In this document: piece by piece, positions 59,505 to 64,000 of the stretch
How the letters are laid out: the number at the start of each line of letters is the position of its first letter
Numbering within the stretch: position 1 is the stretch's first letter
Assembly: GCA_050998615.1 (NCBI GenBank)
Contig: JBPCQA010000013.1
Location: 1-64,000, forward strand
DNA from: JBPCQA01 sp050998615
GTDB lineage: Bacteria; Actinomycetota; Actinomycetes; Propionibacteriales; Nocardioidaceae
Length of the DNA stretch: 64,000 nt
Reading direction: 5' to 3'
The notes under the pieces: generated by a model
Told to the model about the DNA's origin: nothing
The model's input: the letters and a program-made list of their open reading frames with translations, nothing else
Database searches by the model: none
Program-made: the position numbers and the translations under genes

Positions 59505-60725
59505 ATGCGCAGCGTTGACGAGCACCTCAGCACGATTTTGGGCGTTGTACAGCCGTTGCCGCCGTACGAACAACCGCTGCTCGAGGCGCTGGGGCTGCCG
59601 ATCTGCGAGGACGTCTTCGCGACAGTCGACTTGCCCGGATTCGACAATTCCGCAATGGACGGCTATGCCTGCCGCCTCGACGACGTCCGAGAGGCATCAG
59701 CTGAAACGCCGGCGCGGCTTCCCGTCGTCGGCGAGTCGGCCGCTGGTCAGACCAAGGCCTACGCCCTCTCTTCCGGCCAGGCGGTGAAGATCATGACCGG
59801 CGCGCCGATGCCCACCGGTGCGGATGTAGTGGTCCCGATCGAGTGGACCGACGGCGGTCGCGCGTCGGTGTCGATCAGCCAGGCCCCGGAGCCAGGCCAA
59901 CACGTGCGGTCGCGCGGGGAAGATGTCAAGGCCGGTGAGCTCATGGTCGAGGAGGGCGTCGCGGTCGGCCCGCGCGAGGCCGCGATCCTGGCGGCCATCG
60001 GTAGCGGCCGCGTCAAGGCTCGCCCCCGGCCGCGCGTCGTGGTGATCTCCACCGGCAATGAGCTACGCGAGCCCGGCACCCCACTCGGTTTCGATTCCGT
60101 CTACGACGCCAACTCCTTCGCGATCGCCGCCTCCGCACGCGCCGCCGACGCGATTGCCTACCGGGTGGGAATCGTGTCCGACAACCCCCAAGAGCTGACC
60201 GACACACTGTCCGATCAGCTCGTGCGCGCCGACCTCGTGGTGACCAGCGGCGGTGTCAGCAAGGGGGAGTACGACGTCGTCAAGGACGTCCTCAGCCGCA
60301 TCGGCACGGTGGAGTTCACCGAGGTTGCCATGCAACCCGGCAAGCCGCAGGGTTTCGGCACGATTGGCGAGGACGACACTCCGATCTTTACGCTGCCCGG
60401 CAACCCGGTGTCGTCGTACGTGTCCTTCGAGGTGTTTGTGCTGCCGGCCATCCGGCGGATGATGGGAAAACTTCCCTACCGTCGGCCGCTGGTGCGGGCC
60501 ACCTGCCAGGGCGGCTTCAACTCGCCGGGCGGGCGCAAACAATTCGTGCGGGGACGCCTCGACGACACGGCTCATGGGCCTCAGGTCACGCCGGTCGGCG
60601 GCCACGGGTCGCATCTGATCGGCGGGTTGTCCAAGTCCAACTGCCTGATCGTGGTGCCCGAGGCGACCACGTCGATCGCGGCGGATACCCAGGTCGACGT
60701 GCTCGCGCTGGACCGGAACTTCTGA
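59505..60725 (+). CDS. moeA: molybdopterin molybdenumtransferase MoeA (Glp)
   Basis: 406 residues; inserts molybdate into adenylylated molybdopterin. Motifs: LPGFDNSAMDGYACRLDD, KIMTGAPMPTGADVVVPIEW, VVTSGGVSKGEYDVV and FTLPGNPVSSYVSFEVFVLP, plus the C-terminal domain IV with GSHLIGGLSKSNCLIVVPE. ATG 59505 is chosen because the family sequence SVDEHLSTILGVVQPLP starts just after; a TTG at 59478 would add nine residues. The stop shares a base with moaC (TGATG). Confidence 0.92.
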   Translation: MRSVDEHLSTILGVVQPLPPYEQPLLEALGLPICEDVFATVDLPGFDNSAMDGYACRLDDVREASAETPARLPVVGESAAGQTKAYALSSGQAVKIMTGAPMPTGADVVVPIEWTDGGRASVSISQAPEPGQHVRSRGEDVKAGELMVEEGVAVGPREAAILAAIGSGRVKARPRPRVVVISTGNELREPGTPLGFDSVYDANSFAIAASARAADAIAYRVGIVSDNPQELTDTLSDQLVRADLVVTSGGVSKGEYDVVKDVLSRIGTVEFTEVAMQPGKPQGFGTIGEDDTPIFTLPGNPVSSYVSFEVFVLPAIRRMMGKLPYRRPLVRATCQGGFNSPGGRKQFVRGRLDDTAHGPQVTPVGGHGSHLIGGLSKSNCLIVVPEATTSIAADTQVDVLALDRNF

Positions 60726-61315
60726 TGGCGCCTGCGGGCAAGCGGCTTGGAGCGCGGGCTCTTACCCACGTCGACTCCACAGGCGCGGCGCGCATGGTCG
60801 ACGTCTCGGCCAAGGAGGTCACCACGCGGGAGGCGATCGCCATCGGGCGGGTCTTGGTGTCGGACGAGGTAGTGCAGTTGCTTCGCGGCGCTGGCGTTCC
60901 GAAGGGGGATGCACTCGGTGTGGCTCGCGTTGCCGGGATCATGGCCGCGAAGCGCACCCCTGACCTGGTTCCCCTGTGCCACCCGATCGCGCTGAGCGGC
61001 GTCGTCGTCGACGTGGAGGTCGTCGACGAGGCTGTCGAGATCACCGCGTCGGTCCGTACGGCTGATCGCACCGGCGTCGAGATGGAAGCGCTCACCGCGG
61101 TCTCCGTAGCGGCGCTGACCGTGGTCGACATGGTGAAGGCGGTCGACAAGGGTGCCGTAATCACCGATATCGGCGTGGTGAGCAAGACCGGTGGCCGTAG
61201 CGGCACCTGGACTCGCGCGGACGTGACCCGCCGTGGTGCCTCAGCCCCAGTAGTTTCAGCCGCGGATGTCTTGGCTGCGGGCGACGCGAACAGCAGTGCC
61301 GGCATGGAGGAGTGA
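60725..61315 (+). CDS. moaC: cyclic pyranopterin monophosphate synthase MoaC
   Basis: 196 residues; second step of molybdenum-cofactor synthesis. THVDSTGAARMVDVSAKEVT, LVPLCHPIALSGVVVDVEVV and GVEMEALTAVSVAALTVVDM followed by VKAVDKG are the active-site blocks with the catalytic Lys and Asp. The C-terminal 35 residues are a variable tail. ATG 60725 overlaps the moeA stop. The GCGCGGGCTCTTA motif at 60754-60766 lies within its first codons. Confidence 0.93.
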   Translation: MAPAGKRLGARALTHVDSTGAARMVDVSAKEVTTREAIAIGRVLVSDEVVQLLRGAGVPKGDALGVARVAGIMAAKRTPDLVPLCHPIALSGVVVDVEVVDEAVEITASVRTADRTGVEMEALTAVSVAALTVVDMVKAVDKGAVITDIGVVSKTGGRSGTWTRADVTRRGASAPVVSAADVLAAGDANSSAGMEE

Positions 61316-61317
61316 AT

Positions 61318-61827
61318 GTGTTCGAAGATCGCATGGCGATGGTCATCTCGGTCTCCAATCGGGCCGCCGCCGGCGTGTACGACGACACCACAGGCCCGCG
61401 AATCGTCGCCGCGCTCGAAGAGCTGGGCTTCGCGCGCGTCGGGTCGGACGTCGTACCGGATGGTGAGCCGGTCCGTGAGGCGCTAAGCGCGTCGGTCGAC
61501 GCGGGCGCCGACCTGATCATCACGACGGGAGGCACCGGGTTGTCGCCAACCGACTGCACGCCTGAGATCACGCGTGAGGTGCTGGATCGCGAAATTCCCG
61601 GGATCGCTGAGGCGATCCGTGCGTACGGCATCGGCAACCAGGTTGCCACCGCCGCGTTGTCGCGGGGTCTCGCTGGCCAGGCGCGCCAGGCGCTGGTGGT
61701 GAATCTGCCGGGGTCGATGGGGGGCGTCAAGGACGGTCTTGCCGTGTTGACCCCCATCCTCGAGCATGCGTTGGACCAGATCCGTGGCGGTGACCATCCC
61801 AGGCCGTCCCAGGCCGGTGGGCCCTGA
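61318..61827 (+). CDS. mog: MogA/MoaB-family molybdopterin adenylyltransferase-like protein
   Basis: 169 residues. MPT-binding fold with IITTGGTGLSPTDCTPEITR and LVVNLPGSMGGVKDGLAVL, the conserved loops for molybdopterin and ATP. It activates molybdopterin before MoeA acts. GTG 61318 is chosen because GGAGG (61306-61310) is seven bases upstream; GTG 61312, overlapping the moaC stop, is in the same frame but too close to that site. The stop overlaps the next gene. Confidence 0.9.
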   Translation: MFEDRMAMVISVSNRAAAGVYDDTTGPRIVAALEELGFARVGSDVVPDGEPVREALSASVDAGADLIITTGGTGLSPTDCTPEITREVLDREIPGIAEAIRAYGIGNQVATAALSRGLAGQARQALVVNLPGSMGGVKDGLAVLTPILEHALDQIRGGDHPRPSQAGGP

Positions 61828-62408
61828 CGCGCGGATGGCCGGCCGGACTCGCCGCCGACCGAGTCGGGCTGCGGCCGATCACCATGCGCGACGCCTCCCG
61901 CTGGGCGCAGCTGCGACGCGACAACCTCGAGTGGCTGGGGCCTTGGGAGGCGACCCGACCACCTGAGTCGGGCGGGCGTGGGGCCAACTACCGATCCATG
62001 ACCCGAGACCTGATACGGCAGGGTCGACGAGGCCGGGCGCTCCCATTCGTGGTGACGTACGACGCCATCATGGTCGGCCAGGTGACGGTCACCGGCATCA
62101 CCTGGGGGTCGGCACGTTGGGCGCAGATCGGCTATTGGATCGACAAGGGCCACGCCGGTCGGGGGATCATCCCGACCGCGGTGGCCATGGCGTGCGACCA
62201 CTGCCTGCGAACGTTGGGCCTGCATCGGATCGAGATCGCGATCCGTCCCGAAAACGTGGCGAGCCTGCGAGTTGTCGACAAGCTCGGCTTCGTCTCGGTG
62301 GGCAGCGCTCCGCGCTATTTGCATATCAACGGCCAATGGCGTGACCACCTGCTGTTCGCGGTCACCGCGGAAGAGGTGCCCGACGGTGTGCTGGCACGGC
62401 TGCGCTGA
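61824..62408 (+). CDS. GNAT acetyltransferase, RimJ/RimL-like, with a probable CTG start
   Basis: 194 residues. N-acetyltransferase of the ribosomal-protein-acetylating type (acetyl-CoA donor): LRPITMRDASRWAQLRRDNL and WIDKGHAGRGIIPTAVAMAC (acetyl-CoA loop) followed by RIEIAIRPENVASLRVVDKL. The family normally has about 20 residues before the first in-frame ATG (61884), here GWPAGLAADRVGLRPITM. No ATG, GTG or TTG precedes it, but CTG 61824 overlaps the mog stop as CTGA, the same geometry as ATGA elsewhere. The start is therefore inferred. Its place between mog and sepX is conserved in actinobacteria. Confidence 0.85.
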   Translation: MTRGWPAGLAADRVGLRPITMRDASRWAQLRRDNLEWLGPWEATRPPESGGRGANYRSMTRDLIRQGRRGRALPFVVTYDAIMVGQVTVTGITWGSARWAQIGYWIDKGHAGRGIIPTAVAMACDHCLRTLGLHRIEIAIRPENVASLRVVDKLGFVSVGSAPRYLHINGQWRDHLLFAVTAEEVPDGVLARLR

Positions 62409-62496
62409 ACCGCTCACGCCGACCGCGCTGCGCTACCTGGGCTGCCTTGCGCTTTGCTGGCGAAGCATCCGACGCTGAGCCCGCTCCAACCGGCTT

Positions 62497-62512
62497 AGAG
62501 CCCGCGGGCTCT
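62497..62512. repeat. perfect 16-bp palindrome, AGAGCC/GGCTCT family
   Basis: AGAGCCCGCGGGCTCT, identical with copy 1 at 1195 including five flanking bases. It lies about 90 bases after the acetyltransferase stop, in a 280-base gap that otherwise shows no genes apart from the sepX promoter. Confidence 0.75.
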
Positions 62513-62675
62513 TAACGTCTCATCTTGGCGCAGCAGTGTCGGCAAGTTGCGACGCTGAGCTGGCCAGCAGCTGGCCAGAGCTGGCTGCGCGCCTGATCCT
62601 GCCGACATTCCCACCTGTCACAGATTTCTCAGCCGACACACCGCGGCGCTGCGCCCAATCGCCGACCTGCGGCCA

Positions 62676-62681
62676 TACCGT
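62676..62681 (+). promoter_or_regulatory. -10 box of sepX, probably leaderless
   Basis: TACCGT ends seven bases before GTG 62689; there is no Shine-Dalgarno site. Confidence 0.35.
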
Positions 62682-62688
62682 CGTACTC

Positions 62689-63747
62689 GTGGGTTTGACC
62701 GGAGTCATCTACGCAGCGATCGTGGTCGCTTGGGCGGCCTACCTTGTCCCATTGGCTTTGCGGCGACATGATGAGGCAACTCGTTCCCACTCGATCGAGC
62801 GATTCTCCTCTGCCATGCGCGTGCTCGCTCGCCGCGGAGGCTTGAGCCTGCGCGAGACAAGCCACCGTGCCACAAGCCTGCGCGCTACCGGTCTGCGCCG
62901 GTCGAGTCAAGGCGCATTGAGCGGGCGCTTCGTGGTGGCGCCGAGGCGCCAGGTTGCTCGGTTGATCACCCCAGTTGTGCGAACCGCCAAGACCGTGGTG
63001 TCCGGCAAGCCCGGCGCATCGCGGCCGAGCGACGCCGTGGTGGTTTCTCGAGTTGACCAAGGAGAGACCCCCTCCCTTCACGTCAAGCGGGCAGCCGAGC
63101 GCGTGGCTGCGGCACGCCGCCGGCGGGTCCTGATGACGTTGGCGGTGCTGACCGTTCTCACCGGGGTCATTGCGGTCATCGGGCTGGTCCCCCGTTGGGC
63201 AATCGTGCTTCCTGTCCTGTTGATCATCGGCTTCCTCGTTGCGGCTCGACGCTCGGTGCGTCGAGCCCGTCAGACCAACGTCATGCAGCCAGCTGCCCCG
63301 GAGGCTTCCAACGGCGTACGCCGTTGCGCCACCCGGGTTGACGCGTCACATGGCGCTGTACGAGTTCGTGCCAGTGCGATGAGTCCGGGTGTGGGCACAC
63401 CGGCGATCGCTGAGCACGTCGAGCAGGGCGATCCCGATGAGCCGACCGTGGCCTTGTCGGTAGGAGACGTTGCCCAGCCGGACGCAGCAGTGGTCGCTGT
63501 GCAGACGTCCCGAGCCGGCTCATTGTGGGACCCGTTGCCGGTGACCTTGCCGACGTACGTCGACAAGCCGGCCGCTCACCGCACCATTCGCACCATCGAC
63601 ATCTCCGCACCCGCGACCTGGTCCTCCGGCCATTCGGCGGCCGCCAGCGCGACGGCTGCCGAAGCCGATCATGCCGGGGACGTGGTGGCACCTACGGATG
63701 CCAAGCCCGACCCCCCCGAAGAGGCCCGCCGGGTGGTCAACGGCTGA
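62689..63747 (+). CDS. sepX: SepX/GlpR-type divisome membrane protein
   Basis: 352 residues. The N-terminal helix GVIYAAIVVAWAAYLVPLAL is followed by RRHDEATRSHSIERFSSAMR, the signature of actinobacterial SepX/GlpR. A helical hairpin (about residues 143-190, including VLMTLAVLTVLTGVIAVIGL and AIVLPVLLIIGFLVAARRS) follows, then a long Ala/Val/Pro-rich disordered C-terminal part. Streptomyces SepX stabilises FtsZ divisomes; homologues exist in Corynebacterium and Mycobacterium. GTG 62689 is chosen because the helix starts directly after it and TACCGT lies seven bases before. tRNA-Ala follows. Confidence 0.85.
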   Translation: MGLTGVIYAAIVVAWAAYLVPLALRRHDEATRSHSIERFSSAMRVLARRGGLSLRETSHRATSLRATGLRRSSQGALSGRFVVAPRRQVARLITPVVRTAKTVVSGKPGASRPSDAVVVSRVDQGETPSLHVKRAAERVAAARRRRVLMTLAVLTVLTGVIAVIGLVPRWAIVLPVLLIIGFLVAARRSVRRARQTNVMQPAAPEASNGVRRCATRVDASHGAVRVRASAMSPGVGTPAIAEHVEQGDPDEPTVALSVGDVAQPDAAVVAVQTSRAGSLWDPLPVTLPTYVDKPAAHRTIRTIDISAPATWSSGHSAAASATAAEADHAGDVVAPTDAKPDPPEEARRVVNG

Positions 63748-63833
63748 TCGCCGAGCTTGCGCACTGGGCGGCTTGCTTGAATGCTAAGGTTTTGCCTCGG
63801 TTCGACCGCCTGCTGCGCTGAGGTGCAGTGTCC

Positions 63834-63910
63834 GGGGCTGTGGCGCAGTTCGGTAGCGCACCTCGTTCGCAACGAGGGGGTCAGGGGTTCAAATCCCCTC
63901 AGCTCCACCA
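63834..63910 (+). tRNA. tRNA-Ala (anticodon CGC)
   Basis: A full cloverleaf is visible. The acceptor stem GGGGCTG pairs with CAGCTCC and contains the G3-U70 wobble that identifies alanine tRNAs. The D arm is GCGC-loop-GCGC, the anticodon stem CCTCG/CGAGG has the loop TTCGCAA (anticodon CGC, reads GCG), and the T arm is GGGGTTCAAATCCCC. Discriminator A and the CCA end are encoded (63907-63910). It reads the alanine codon GCG, frequent in this genome. Confidence 0.97.
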
Positions 63911-64000
63911 AAGAATCGACCTTAGAACCGTCGACGTTGCGCGGCCGAACGTAATCGACTCCGGTTAGCCCGGTTGTGCGCGCTGCGGTACGAGCTTCAC
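63911..64000. other. right-edge sequence without a recognised feature
   Basis: The 90 bases after the tRNA show no hairpin followed by a U-run and no coding frame that I can support. Confidence 0.4.

Noticed and set aside
63669..63911. 80-codon minus-strand frame over the tRNA (contains MVELRGFEPLTPSLRTRC)
   Set aside because: This peptide is a well-known false translation of tRNA antisense sequence; the cloverleaf is complete.
1..64000. CRISPR arrays, rRNA operons, IS elements, prophage, toxin-antitoxin pairs
   Set aside because: No regularly spaced direct repeats with unique spacers, no rRNA sequence, no transposase or integrase motifs and no paired small genes of that kind were seen on either strand.

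Overview
The window is chromosomal DNA of a high-GC Gram-positive bacterium (Actinomycetota). The signs are a very GC-rich sequence, frequent GTG and TTG starts, ATGA/GTGA-coupled operons, a 33-residue basic ribosomal protein of the bS22 type next to an excisionase-like HTH gene and an epimerase/acyltransferase pair, a rex-hemACD operon, a SepX/GlpR divisome gene, and a complete nuoA-N operon next to an isoprenoid reductase of the MenJ type. I cannot fix the genus. I found no phage, IS element or CRISPR array, and most of the window is core genome.

Layout. 1-6.6 kb: proline dehydrogenase, AcuC-type deacetylase, HTH protein, bS22, epimerase, a PlsC-like acyltransferase with a lysine-rich repeat tail, a HAD phosphatase and a glutaredoxin-like protein. 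6.7-14 kb: rex-hemA-hemC-hemD(fused to cobA)-hemB-hemL, behind a promoter that overlaps a Rex-operator-like site. 14-18.7 kb: histidine phosphatase, then cytochrome c maturation genes of System II (ResA-like thioredoxin, CcdA, ResB, CcsB). 18.7-25.5 kb: PLDc_N protein, threonine dehydratase, DUF4229 protein, menA, menE, menC and menD. 25.4-32.8 kb: a more variable block with an APC permease, methyltransferase, TetR regulator, giant Tricorn protease and second methyltransferase. 32.9-37.4 kb: menF, menG, a PPOX/F420-type flavoprotein and menJ. 37.4-54.2 kb: nuoA-N followed by a polyprenyl diphosphate synthase. 54.2-59.1 kb: RarD permease, a secreted protein, and korB/korA. 59.5-63.9 kb: moeA, moaC, mog, a RimJ-like acetyltransferase, sepX/glpR and tRNA-Ala(CGC).

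Functional theme. Much of the window builds one electron-transport system. It encodes heme and cytochrome c assembly, menaquinone synthesis with tail synthesis and saturation, complex I, a ferredoxin-reducing 2-oxoacid oxidoreductase and molybdenum-cofactor genes. The redox sensor Rex sits at the head of the heme operon.

Less ordinary items: two 5'-truncated VOC/glyoxalase remnants; two dispersed palindromic repeat families between genes; low-complexity tails on the acyltransferase, HemD, NuoC and NuoE; perfect palindromes in the korAB leader; a paired hairpin repeat around the TetR/methyltransferase promoter; and about ten genes whose -10-like box lies 6-8 bases before the start codon, suggesting leaderless mRNAs. 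No wholly new multi-gene system is evident.
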